Below the pieces are notes generated by a model. It made no database searches. It was given only the letters and a program-made list of their open reading frames with translations, and was not told the origin of the DNA. A program made the position numbers and the translations under genes. 64,000 nucleotides of DNA from Papio anubis (Eukaryota; Chordata; Mammalia; Primates; Cercopithecidae), in NCBI RefSeq assembly GCF_008728515.1, contig NC_044996.1:124071610-124135609 (forward strand), read 5' to 3'. Every line of letters starts with the position of its first letter. Position 1 is the first letter of the stretch. Below, piece after piece: positions 24,606 through 36,010 of this stretch.

Positions 24606-27600
24606 CCAACTTTTAAAGGGTAGAAAATTCAGAAAAAATTTTAAAAGGTCAATTCTGAAAATCATTGTGTACATATCTGAACTGTGTCCTTTACCCACTA
24701 AATTGTAAATCCAATCCAGTAGGGGAAAAGTTGACGTCAAACCTAATTTCACTGAACAGCTGTACAATCTCTGTTGAGCTGCTTAACTTCTCTGTACTTT
24801 ACCTATAAAAAGGTGTTAATAACTCTCCCTTATCTCACTTTTAAAGATTATTCATAATAATATAATGTGAAGTACATGACCTTTCTAATTTGGGTGAATG
24901 AGAAGAACCAAGCTATATTAAATAACGTTTGCAAAATACTCCAAAAAACAAAAAGTGATAATTCTAAGTATACAGAAATTCTAAGTAAAAATACAACTCC
25001 TTTCTAACTAGCATATTTCCAGTATGTAAGTGGCTCCTGGCAAAGTATAATACAAAAACATTGTACTCTCCCAGGTCAAACAATTTCTTTCCAATCTTGT
25101 TTGCATTATTAGATTGATCAGCAAACTTTTCCTTCACATATTAACAGAATCTTCAATAGGAGCACAGTGAAATTATCACAAATCCCAAATAAAAAGAATC
25201 TGAATTAACAGGTTTTTACCATAAGAAAACCCGAAACATTATGTCTAGGGCCACTGGAAAGAAAAATCATCTAACCCAAATATTTCACAGAACTAACTAC
25301 TCTGTGTGTGTCAATTCAACATCAAACTGAAAGTCTCTGGTCTGACTGCTAGAAGGCAACAGAGCAGGCTTCTGGATAAAGAAGTTTTGTTCCTTTGATT
25401 TAATGTAACATTGGTGCCAACAGAGACTGCCACAAAGCTCATCCTGACACCAATATAATGGGAACTGGGGAAAGAACATCTAGCCCTGCCATATCATGCT
25501 AGCCCTATACCACATCAAACTTGGTTTCTATGTAGGTTCCAGCAGGCCAGAAGGAAAAGGCCAGAAGGAAAACTAGCAACTGGACTACTATATGTCTGTT
25601 TTGAGCACCATGAGCAAAACCTCTACACTTTCTCTGTTATATGTATTTAATATCCCAAGGCCTGTTTTGAAAACCAAAATATAAATGATTTTCACAACAT
25701 TAAAATATCAATTTTCTGAAAAAATATACCAAATAAACTCCTATATACATATAAAAAACACATCAAAATTAAAACAAAAATTCAGCTAGTATTAACATTA
25801 ATCATTCAGCAGTATTATTTAATGCCAGAATTTTAAAGGTTTTTACTAATAAATTACATTGTTAAGTACAACTAACAACTTACTAGAAAATAGATTCTTT
25901 TATCATCTTTGGTAAATACATTGATAAAAGGAAAATCCAGGATCTAAGCCAAGCTTCCATTGATTTGTTCTAGTTATTAATTAAGAAAACATGTTGCAAG
26001 CCTGTTTTAAAAATAGCAGATGTATTTGAAACAAAATAAAAAGTTCAAACAAACACCAAAAAAAAAAAAAAAAAAAAAATAGATATTGGGCAAAATCTTA
26101 AAAGGCAACTAATTTAATGAGGTTTCTTCTTATCTACCACTGTATCTAAAGACTATCCACCTATCTAATTTCTAAGAACATTAATGTCAAGTAAACATAT
26201 AACAGTCATGCATGCTACACTTGATATTAGTTATGTAACAATATTTTTATCATGGCAAACCATCCTATATTGGTGTCAGTGCAACTTTTGGTTTATTAAA
26301 TAAATATTGGTTTTTCAAACAATTTTATGTTGTGGTAAAATAGTCAACAGATGAACAAAGAAAGCTAAAACAGTTATTACTGCACTTTAGCAAAATTTAA
26401 AATTCAGTGCATTTATGCAAATAGCAACAAACTCTTTTTTCCTGAAATTGCAAGAGTAAGATAATGAAAACTTCCATTAGAATTAATTATTGTAATTTAA
26501 ATTAAAATCAAACCATAAATTAAATACACCTTTCAAGTTTAAAAATTCTATCTTGTAGAATAGTTGTTTTTAAGTCAAATCAGGGCACAATTGCAATCCA
26601 TTGTTTTGCAGTACTAGCTAGGGCATTTAAGCCTGATGGTGTTTTATAAAGAGTTAACAAACTGGCATGCCTATTAAGATCTTCACAATTTCACTTATTC
26701 TGATTTGTATTTTAATTATTCTAAATTGGGAGGAGGCAGGCTTTATTAGAAAAATTTCAGTAATTTGCCTACTAGTGATTACCTAGCAGCATGTAATTCA
26801 TAGAAAATCCACTTGAGGCACCTGTATTTAGCAAACTATGTCTTGCAATAATTCTGTACATATGTTCTTAAAAAGTGCCCTTCAAAAGTTAGTAACGATA
26901 AACTTACATCTAGTTTTTAAAGTTTTATTTTTTTCAAAATCAGAGGGAAGGATGAAAAATTACACAAGAAAATGCTAATTTAAGATGCACCTTTAAATAC
27001 CTTAATTGTATTTCTATTAATAAAAATGCAAATTGAACACTAAATATAATAAATAAGATAATGGTTTCATTAAGCTCAAGGGTTGTTTTTCCATTTTATC
27101 GTCCCAATTAACAAATAAAGGATATCTTAACAGAATAATGCATTTTAATTTTGTATATGAGCTTTTTGTTTTTATTTTTATAAGAGGACAAAACTAAGAC
27201 ATTTGATCAATTTCACTCTATCATGCATTCTAAAATATATAGACTTCTTTAAAAAATACCCAAATGAAGAAACAATTAGAAAATTTGAATGAAGGGAAAT
27301 AAATGCTTAGGAGGAGTGTGTTTTAATGTTTTAATAAGTATTTGCTTATCATGTTGTCTTACTAAGTGATGTTAGTAAATAATATTTATACTATCTATAA
27401 TATTTATGGCATAAATACAAGTGTTATTAATTTACTGAAATTATTAATATTTTATAACAAAATGAGTTTAAACCATGATTCGTATCTTTGAATTGGCTAG
27501 AGCACCACAACTATGAGAAATGGATAAAGCAACCCTACTTCTACTGTATTCTGGCACACAATATGTAGGTTGGCACTGAAGTATCCATTAGAGCATTATA

Positions 27601-27660
27601 AGGGACTTTACGTGCATTGTCATTTAGGAAAGCAGATTTGCTGACAGACCAGTAATCTGT
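24606..27660. other. Repeat-poor AT-rich part of CNKSR2 intron 1
   Basis: Three kilobases without any recognised transposable element, apart from a pure A tract (about 26059-26080). No coding frame above background. Repeat exclusion of this length next to dense L1 sequence is a mild hint of conserved non-coding sequence. Confidence 0.5.
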
Positions 27661-27664
27661 GAAT

Positions 27665-28270
27665 ACATTAATTTATTCCTTCCCTCAACAAATATTTTCT
27701 AAGTGCCTATTTTATACCAGATACTTTTTTACACACTGGTACAAGAAACAGACGGGGTCCTTGCACTCATCTAGTGGGGGAGCTGGAGATCAATCAAATA
27801 ACCATCCAAATTAATATAAAAATAAAACTGGTGAATGGGACACAGGAGATATACATGGTACTAGGACAGCATATAACTGAGGATTTGATGTGATTTAACA
27901 AATCTGAAAAGGCTTTCCTAAGGTGGATGAGAAAAAGCATAAGACCTGAAGGGTGAGTAGGACTTAACTAGGTGAAGAGAATGAGGGAACATATTAAGTG
28001 CAAATGCCCAGTGGTAGGCAAAAAGGAAGGACGGTGAGGCAGCCTGTATACTTGGTGCTGTGCATGACACTTACCTCATAGGCAATAACCAAACCTTCAA
28101 GGGTCTTATAGGCCATGTTAAGGACTTTGACCTTTATCCTAAAAACAATGAGAAGTAATTAAACTGTTTTAAACCGATAAGGGTAAGAAGTGAGAGAATG
28201 AGATCAGATGCGATTCATTTTCAAGGAATTCATCCTGACTGGAGGTGTATGGATCAAACAAATAAACAAA
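27665..28270 (-). repeat. L2 LINE 3' end relic
   Basis: 'ccctcaacaaatattttcta', 'tccttgcactcatctagtgg', 'ggaaggacggtgaggcag', 'tcttataggccatgttaagg' and 'caaggaattcatcctgactg' follow in order the minus-strand version of an L2 3' region, strongly diverged. Confidence 0.6.
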
Positions 28271-28600
28271 ATTAAGATGCTACAATTATCATGACCTCGA
28301 CTGAAAATGGTCATATTTTGTGCCTTATAGCAAAAGGAAAAAAAGGGAAACAGAGTCCATTAATTTTACCTTTTTTAAACTCAACCACCACTTCTCCAAC
28401 TTTTCCACTGATGCATCTGTAATTGCTCAAAAGAGTGTATTCAACCCTGGGAGGTCTGGAGAATAGAGCTTTAAACAGCCAGCTGCAAGCCTAAAATTCC
28501 TGTTAAGTCTCTGGTCTCATCTTTGAAATAATGCCAATTTTGATTTCTACATCATGAATATAATATCCATGTTTGTTTTAATATAAAAAAGCTTAGCAAA

Positions 28601-28631
<31 letters not shown>

Positions 28632-29006
28632 CACCTCTTTGGCTTCTTTTGATCATTTGGCTTCCACAACCACAAAAATATACCATTTTGTGGAACACAG
28701 GCCTATGCTATTCATGAAAACTGTGAATTCACTCACTGAATGTAATTCAACACAATGATTTCACGTTGAAGACTATACTTGTTGCTTTTAATCAGACACT
28801 AAACAATAAAAAGCCATAAACAATTAAAACTTTTAGACTCCATTTTTTTCAAATTACTTTATACTCCCTTCCCCCGCCCTTTTTAAAAACTAGTACAGAT
28901 GATCCATTCTTTTAGTACTATTTTTAGAAGCTAATAACTTTATTCTTCACAATAACCCTATGTGTGAGGTACTGCAGGGAAGACACATAGAAAGCTAAAC
29001 GTCATT
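28271..29006. repeat. Intron with an (AC)n microsatellite
   Basis: An uninterrupted (AC)n tract lies at about 28599-28627 in otherwise plain AT-rich intron. It is a likely length-variable marker. No other feature was recognised. Confidence 0.8.
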
Positions 29007-29020
29007 AAGAACAAATTGAG

Positions 29021-29330
29021 GTCGGGTGCGATGGCTCACGCCTGTAATCCCAACACTTCAGGCGGCCGAGGCAGGTGGATCACTTGAGGTCAGGAGTTCA
29101 AGACCAGCTTGGCCAACATGGTGAAACCCCATCTCTACTAAAAAAAATACAAAAATTGGCCAGGGGTGGTGGTGGGTGCCTGTAATCCCAGCTACTCGAG
29201 AGGTTGAGGCATGAGAATCACTCGAACCCAGGAGGCGGAGGTTGCAGTGAGCTGAGATTGCGCCACTGCACTCCAGCCTGGGCAACAGAGTGAGACTCTA
29301 TCTCAAAACAAGAACAAAAACAAACAAACA
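29021..29330 (+). mobile_element. AluS
   Basis: A full-length Alu in plus orientation with a CAAA-rich tail. Target-site duplications AAGAACAAATTGAG (29007-29020) and AAGAATAAATTGAG (29331-29344) differ at one base. The spelling 'ggcaggtggatcacttgagg' and the number of lost CpGs fit AluSx-like. Confidence 0.92.
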
Positions 29331-29344
29331 AAGAATAAATTGAG

Positions 29345-32300
29345 CCCTAATCTAGGGTTGCTTTGTTATAAATAAAAATGATAATTTATCATTGCTTTAG
29401 GAACAGTATTAATACTTAAAAGTCTATTTCCATTCTTCGTATAAGAACTTGGTTCAGTAAAATTAGAAATATCTAACAACATAATGTTAATGATTTAATT
29501 AATCTTCAAAATAATTTAACATTATTTTCAAATCATTCCTGAGAAACAGATTTGAAACAGCTGTACCAATTCAATACACATTCTTTGTGGGCTTATTTTT
29601 GGCAGCTAAAGTTTTATAATGTGGCATTTATTTAAACTCAGGACATGATGAGAGTTTTATGGTCTTTGTGAAATGCAGATTTGTTCTTGTACTTTTGTGC
29701 CACCTACTCATGCTCCTCCCTCACTTTCCCTCTACTGCCCACCTCTCTCCTTCATCCAGACAAACCTATATACGACCCCCCTTTACTTAATAATCCCATC
29801 TCAACTCTAGAGTTTCTTGCTGTGCTGCTACATTTAGTATACATCCCTCTTAGATTATGCCTTAAGTAAATAAGTAGCTTAAATAGTTGCTAGAACCCCA
29901 CCCTCCTCACAGACCCCTTTCTGATTCAATAAAATTATCATCTTCTCTTTCCAATGGTGCTCATATACAGCTTTTAAAAAAATTACTACGTGTGCTAGTT
30001 GGTACCTTTCTCTGTCTTTGCCTAAGTTTGTCAATGTCACTACCATGCCTTACAGAGGCTAATTTCCCCAAAGCAGAGAATAATTTAAAACAATCCATTA
30101 AAGTACCTTCCATGCAGAAGCACTGAGAAAATAATATCTATGGAGCAAATATATCTACATAAATATACTCCTTGTTCCTAATCTGCACTAAATCATGAGT
30201 GTTACATTAAGGAGCAAATGTTAATAACACTATAAGAAAAATAACATGTCTTCTGAATGAAATTCTACATATGGAAAAGATACATTCCTTCTTTACATAA
30301 AATGACAAGAATTCCTGTTCCCCAAAAAAGTCAAATCCAAAGTAGATGATTGTTGGTGCCAATTTAGTCACCTTTCAATTGAAAAAAATACTCTAATTTT
30401 CAAAAGGAAGTGATACAAACAATTTGATCACTTAAGCTTATTTGTAGTTCCTGCCAGAAAATTATTTCCAATCTCTCTCTCAAGACAGTTGAACTCAAAA
30501 TTCTGACATTTTCTTTATTTAATAAAGACAAATTTCAACCTCAGCTCTGGGTCCTATGATGGGCAAAAAGAATTACTAAAGAGCATTGTACCTGTCAAAA
30601 CATCTCTGCCTTATCAAATACATTCTCCTTTACAGCATTAAACTTTTATACTGACTAGACTTTATATAATCACTACATTTTCCTCTACTATAGGATTGTA
30701 TACAAAACATTAGTTTTGCTTTTTATACCTAAAAGAATGTATTTTATTTTCTATCCTCAAGATGGCTGAGTCATCACGACAGAAATTAGAAGTCAGAGAA
30801 TGCCTCTTGAAGAAATGATTTATAGTAAACAGGAAAGGGTAGAGCAGTTGATTGTGGAATGGGTTGAGAAAAGGCTTTCTTAAAAATTTAATTATTTTAG
30901 GAATCATAATAATACAAAATTGGCTGGAGCTAAATCACAGAGATGTTTAAAGACCAGCAAAATGGGGCCTATTGGTTAACTCTGAAAAATCATAATCATT
31001 TTATCTGACCCAGAGAGATTAAAGATTACTGGAAGAATGTAATGTAGGGAGCTGAGTCCTAGAAAAATAACTGTCTTAGTCATGTGGATATTTTGAATGA
31101 GTCTCAGAGTTGGAAAAGATGTAAGAAAAAAATTGGAATGACTGGGTGTGACATGGACTAGGAAAATTAATAATAAAGTTAATAACAGGGGCCCTAAAGC
31201 ATTCAGGGTTTTTTGTTATATTTCAGTGGGCAAAAAAGTAGAGAAGGTCTGCAGACTCAAACAACTGCAGATTATTTCCAGGCCCTGCAAGGGGACAGAT
31301 AGGAGCTGAGAAATGACTTATTTTAGAATAACAGACGGAGGAAAAATTAGAACAATTACTGGCCTACTTTTCTGCCTATGGCTTTTTCCAATAACTCATT
31401 TGCCTTTATTTACCTTGAAAGGAGTTTATGTTTTAAAATATAAAAACTACAAGAGGATTGGATGCAATTTCTAACTGAAGGTTAGTTTCAAATGCTAATT
31501 TATGAGTATTTGGTTTTCTCCAAAAACATTTTTATAAGATTAATTTTAAAAATTAATTTGAAGGTCTAGAAGATATCTCCAAATAGCCAGAAGTACTATC
31601 AGAATAATTTGTGATATAGCTACTTATTTCACTGACTCACAAGGAGTTCATGTATTTACTGGAAATAACATTGACACTGTGTTATATTCAATTTTTATTG
31701 TCAGTAGAAAATTTGGTATTTGATTTTACAAATAATGAAGTTGGTGAGCAAAAGAATACAAGGATTTCCTTATATTTTTACTACTAACAATATATAAATT
31801 TTATATTTCCATCTCCCTCAAATATTTTAATAAAAATCAATCTAAATGAATCCATTTATACATTGCACCAAAATTGCAATGTATAAATCGTCCCTCATAA
31901 ATAATCTTGAATATATGCCACTAAAGCTTAATAATCTTGTCAGCTTTTTTTCCCTGTTCATTTCCCTCTCTGGGACTGAGTTTCTATACCACTTCTACAA
32001 ATTGTCTAGAATCATAAATATATGGCCACTCCTATTCTTATACACTTAATGATTCTTTTTCTGTTTAGTGAAGAGAAAAATACCCTAGAAAGTACATAAA
32101 GAATGTACCTTACTTAAACAGAGTTATAACTATTTATGATTGTGACCAGCAGAAAGCATATACTATATGCTTTCAATGTTAAGGATGATGAAACTGTCTC
32201 ATTAGGAGCATCCTCTGAAGAACTCCCACAGTGTTGCAGTTGTTCAAGACTCTTGTTCATTCTTTGGTACTGCCTTTACAACACTACATATTATACAACA

Positions 32301-34249
32301 CTAAATGAGGTTTAGCCTCTCAAAGCTACAGCCTAAATTAGCAGGTGACTTTTAAATATTACTGCATTACTGCAGGATGAAAAATATTTTTAAAATGTCC
32401 TTTGTTAAACTTTATTTGGGGAAAAGGGCAAAGAGAGAAAAATTAAGGTAACAGTGTAAGTTACAAGTTGAGGAAATGTTGTTTGTTTCATGCAACTATT
32501 TTTTTAAATCTCATTTTCTGACAATATCTCAAATCAAATACATATGAATATTAAGGAAATTTCAGCAGGAAGTAGTTTGGGATTTGAAATATCATTCATT
32601 CTCTTCCAGTCTTATGTGTATACGATACACAAACTCTATCTTGGCTACCCAATTCATCTTTTCAAATAGCTCTAAAATGCGTCACCAACAGGTATGAAAC
32701 AAGGTATTCGACTTATGTATTAAAAAAAAATTCAAATCACAGCTAACAATGTTAACCTAACTTCAAAGAAGCCACATTTTAGGCTGGAAAGATTTTTAAA
32801 GGACTGGTGTACTGAACAACTAATAATGTGTGTCAGAATATTTGCATCATATATTCTACTTGCTTCAGTGGACCTAAACTATGGAGAGAGGGGAAACTGC
32901 AAGAATGTAACTGGGAGGGTGGGAGGTGGAGACTGAGTATGCAGCACTCACTACAGGCATCATGGGAATTTGCAAAAGGTAGTCTATGAAGGTAATCAGA
33001 CTCCCATGGAGCCAAGATAGCTTGTCTTTTCATATTTCAGCAACAGACTCAAACTACAGTAACCTTTTAGAAAAATTCAAAGAAAGGGGTTTTAAGCATT
33101 GTTGCTTCCTGCATATACTCTGGCTCTTTCTTCCATCACTGAGAAACAGAGAAGAAGGTGGAGAGTGAGGAGAATTGGTGGGAATCTAAGATACTGGAAT
33201 TTCAATAGCAAATATATAAAGAGAAAAAGCAGCAGCAAAGATGAGCCACTGCAGGACTTTGTCTTAGTCATCTTTATATCCCCCATGGCACCTTAGCACA
33301 ATGCACTGCACACAGGGGGGCAGTCGATAAATAATGTATTGGGTTTAATTCAATTCACTCACATTTGTACTGTGCTTAGCAGTTACAAAACAGTTTCCAC
33401 ATATTAGAAAAGAAAAGCAAAGTAAATGAGGAATAAAGGCGCAAGTAAGGGAATAAAATGAAAGCAAAATAAAGAAAAATCCACAAGAATAAGCAAGCGG
33501 CCAAAAAGGCTGGGGAAAAGAATGAGCAAAAAAATTCAGTTTCTCCCTGTCACTCTCAATCCCTTCCAATCACCTCACCTCTCATTCTAAATTATCTGGA
33601 GCTTAGAAAGTCTGACTGTTAAGTAAGCCCAAGAAGGGGCTCCTTCATCGTAGGAACGGGCATTTTCAGCGATAATAAGCCTTTGGTCCCTGACTGATCT
33701 ACCTAGAGTTTGCTTAGGTATGACCTCGAGCAAAACGCTAACATTTCCCAAGTGTGGCCACGGATTCTTTATTCCATTCCATCCCATCTATCCCTTTTTC
33801 AATTCCCAAAATCTTAGGGAAGAGTTGGGCCTGGGAATCCAAGGGGTTGGTGGGTGGAGGAGTCCTCTACAAGCCCCTTAACTCAGACAACAGAGGGAGG
33901 TAGTGAGACAGGAAAGCCCAGGGATTAGAGAAAAAGCTCACGTTTGCGATTAGGAGGGCGATTGTTTATAACTGTGGTTATTATCAATCGCCAGGGGCAA
34001 AAAGGGGGGAACCTTCAAGATGGAAGAAATGTGAAGGTACCTGAATGCGCATCACCTTACACCTGGCGTTGAGCCCTTAATAAAAAGCCGTGAGGTCCAA
34101 AACCTCGACTGGCTTGAAAGGGAGAAAGCAGAGAAGGGAAAGGATGTGAGGGGATGCGCTGGAGGCAGCCCATAGATACCAGCAAGGATGCTGTCCCAGG
34201 GGAAGCATGATGTCCTCACCCCCAAAGTAGCACGTACCCCCGCCCTGGG
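29345..34249. other. Proximal CNKSR2 intron 1, repeat-poor
   Basis: Almost 5 kb between AluS and the CpG island with no recognised transposable element and no coding frame that stands out. Sequence becomes gradually less AT-rich from about 33300 towards the island. Confidence 0.5.
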
Positions 34250-34803
34250 CATCCTCAGCCAAACCTGGGTGTGGGGGGATGCCAGGCTCCAAATGGGGGC
34301 GGCCGAGTCCTGACCCCATTATGCGGGCTAAAAGTTGCTTGGGAGAGTTGGCGCTGGGGAAGGCGGCTGGCAAGGGCGGCCGCCGAGGGGGCGTCAGCTT
34401 TCCCAGGAACAAAGGGGCCAGGGAAGGGCGACCAGGGGAGCAGGTCCTGGGGGAGTCCACCCTGAGCTAGGAGATAAGGGTCGCCACGTCCTCCTGGCCC
34501 AGGGGCAGTAAGGGGAGCGGGGAGTACGCAAGATGCGCCGGTATTCCGCCTCCCGACTTCCTGCCTCCAACCGGGTGGCGCCCGCTGCCCTCTAGCTCTC
34601 TGGCCGCTCCGCGCCCCTCTAGCTGGAGACAAAAGGAGACCGGGGACCCCAGGCCCCTGCCAGTCCTGGAGGACCCCCGCCCCGACGCGTACGACGTACG
34701 CCAGTGGAAGCCGCGGTGGCGGGCTCTGGCGCGGCGGGCGCCCCCTCCTAACCTCGCACTGGTGCCCCGCGCCCCAGTGCCGCCTCACCCTCCCCGCAGC
34801 GGG

Positions 34804-34812
34804 CATTACCTT
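34804..34812 (-). other. CNKSR2: CNKSR2 exon 1 splice donor
   Basis: The minus strand reads AAG|GTAATG, a close match to the MAG|GTRAGT donor consensus. It directly follows the 64-nt coding exon, and the intron begins at base 34809 reading leftwards. The phase (21 codons plus one base) agrees with a glycine as the next residue after Met-Lys in CNKSR2. Confidence 0.85.
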
Positions 34813-34873
34813 TCATCCAGTCCACTACTTGACTCGGAGACCATTTGCTCACGGGCTCCATTATCAGAGCCAT
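34810..34873 (-). CDS. CNKSR2: CNKSR2 first coding exon (N-terminus of SAM domain)
   Basis: Read on the minus strand, this 64-nt exon begins ATGGCTCTGATAATGGAG and encodes MALIMEPVSKWSPSQ followed by VVDWMK, the N-terminus I recognise as CNKSR2 (CNK2/MAGUIN). CNKSR2 is a postsynaptic scaffold with SAM, CRIC, PDZ and PH domains that links Ras/Raf/KSR signalling to the membrane; this exon starts the SAM domain. It ends AAAG and is followed by GTAATG, a good 5' splice site, leaving one base of a glycine codon for exon 2 (phase 1). An in-frame TGA at 34925-34927 lies 54 nt upstream, fixing the start in this exon. The first ATG has C at -3 and G at +4; in-frame codon 5 (ATAATGG) has A at -3 and G at +4. 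The exon sits in a CpG island. The rest of the gene lies left of the window, so intron 1 exceeds 34.8 kb. Confidence 0.93.
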
Positions 34874-35122
34874 GGGTACGGGGTCGGTTCCGTGCAGAGC
34901 GCGGAGCTCAGACACAAAACGAACTCAGCAGTCCGAACCGCTCTCAGGTGGGGTCCCTTGCTGACCGCAGCCTCTCTGGGCGGGCGGCGCGTTGAAAGCG
35001 GCTTTTGTGTGTCGGGTCTCGCGGCTGTAATGTCTCTTAGCCAACCGCTGGCAGGAACGGCGACGGGGAGGGAAACGTGCAGGAGTCGTGGCTCCGCGCC
35101 GGGTCTGCTCAGTTCCCGCTAA

Positions 35123-35164
35123 GGCGGCGGCGGCGGCGGCGGCGGCGGCTGCTGCTGCTGCTGC
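35123..35164 (-). repeat. Compound trinucleotide repeat, (CAG)-(CCG) type on the gene strand
   Basis: On the plus strand this is nine GGC units (35123-35149) followed by five TGC units (35150-35164). On the CNKSR2 strand it therefore reads as a CAG-type tract followed directly by a CCG-type tract, 250-290 nt upstream of the start codon. It is either in the 5' UTR or the core promoter. The tract is uninterrupted, a configuration prone to length variation. Confidence 0.9.
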
Positions 35165-35202
35165 CTCCGCCGCTCCGCTCGGGTCTCCGTCCCTAGGGAG
35201 CT

Positions 35203-35211
35203 TCAGTTCAT
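35203..35211 (-). CDS. Minimal two-codon upstream ORF (Met-Asn-stop) in the CNKSR2 leader
   Basis: The minus strand reads ATGAACTGA. It is the only ATG between here and the CNKSR2 start codon: I see no other CAT on the plus strand from 34874 to 35208. If transcripts start upstream of 35211, a scanning ribosome would meet this very short uORF first. It is relevant only if the real transcription start lies beyond it. Confidence 0.45.
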   Translation of the reverse strand: MN

Positions 35212-35457
35212 GGCTTGAGCTGCTGAGGGGGTCGCGTCACCGAGGGAAGCAGCCTCTGCCGCACGCCCTTAGCCAACTTGCCCGCTCGCCTCACGCGCGG
35301 GACTGAAGCCCCCAGCACGACTAGCTGCCCGGCGGAAATGACGAGGGGCCTCCTGCCACCCAAAATATCTCTCCGCAGCCCTCGGGTGCGGGGCGTGCGC
35401 GCCACGAGCCCCCCGCCCGCTCGCTGCCGCGCGGTCCCGCCCCCAGGGCCGACGGCA

Positions 35458-35605
35458 GGCGCGCGAGGCGCGTGCGCGTGCCAGCACGAGGCCGGAGCCC
35501 AGGGTCTGTCTGGCAGGCAGACAGGTGCCAGCAGCTCGCAGCCTGGCGTTCCCGCTTTGGGGCCGTCCGGGAACAGAGGCGCGCGAGGTGCGCGTGCGCG
35601 GCAGC
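35458..35605. promoter_or_regulatory. Repeated NRF1-like GC motif pair in the promoter
   Basis: The stretches 35458-35485 and 35578-35605 are near-identical (both start GGCGCGCGAGG and then carry GCGCGTGCGCG followed by CAGC), exactly 120 bp apart. The GCGCGTGCGC core resembles the palindromic NRF1 site. Downstream of each copy is a second, weaker similarity (35493-35530 versus 35634-35660: GAGCCC-GGGTC followed by repeated GTCAG/GGCAG units and CAGGTGC). This suggests an old, degenerate tandem duplication within the promoter. Confidence 0.6.
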
Positions 35606-36010
35606 GGAGGCGGTGGCGGCGCGAGGCAGAGCCAGAGCCCGGGGTCAGTCAGTCAGGTGCGGGCGGCTGGAGTATGGCTTTGTGAGGCCTCTGAGGGGAC
35701 CCGGCGGTAGCGGCCACGGCGAGACGGGCCGCCCACCAGTTGAACTCCGACAGCTGAGGCGGCTGAGGAGGTATCCGCGGCCCCACCACCGAGGGGAGGG
35801 GGACACCACTGAGTGCGGGGGTTACAGGGAGAGCCCGGGCTTTCCTGGCTCTCGCTTTCACCCTCGGCCTCCCGGCTGCTGAGGGGTCTCCTGAGGTGAT
35901 TCCCGAGACCCGCGTACGCCTGCAGAGACGAAGGTGTGGACTGCCGTGGACGAGAACGAGGCTCCGCCTGCCAGAAGCGCAGCGATGATGAGGCAGGAGG
36001 GCTAGTGCTG

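Larger units (their letters stand above)
34250..36010 (-). promoter_or_regulatory. CNKSR2: CpG-island promoter and 5' UTR region of CNKSR2
   Basis: The base composition changes abruptly from AT-rich flanks to GC-rich, CpG-dense sequence around 34250 and back again near 36010. The island covers exon 1 and the start of intron 1, typical of a broad, TATA-less promoter of a brain-expressed gene. GC boxes of GGGCGG/CCGCCC type (for example near 34670-34680, 34974-34982 and 35410-35445) and NRF1-like GCGCGTGCGC motifs are visible. The transcription start cannot be placed by eye; it must lie upstream (higher coordinate) of 34873. The plus strand of the same island could drive divergent non-coding transcription, but nothing in the sequence proves it. 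Confidence 0.88.

Noticed and set aside
28599..28627. Short repeats considered as a CRISPR-like array
   Set aside because: It is a simple (AC)n microsatellite in a primate genome. There are no spaced repeats, and L1/Alu structure explains the other repeats.
34255..34806. 183-codon minus-strand frame next to CNKSR2 exon 1
   Set aside because: It lies in intron 1 of CNKSR2 within the CpG island. The product is Arg/Pro/Gly/Ala-rich, the signature of a stop-poor GC-rich region, and has no recognisable domain.
35278..35882. Plus-strand frames of 135 and 136 codons in the CpG island
   Set aside because: These are overlapping GC-rich chance frames across the CNKSR2 promoter and leader. Several frames are open at once and composition alone explains them.
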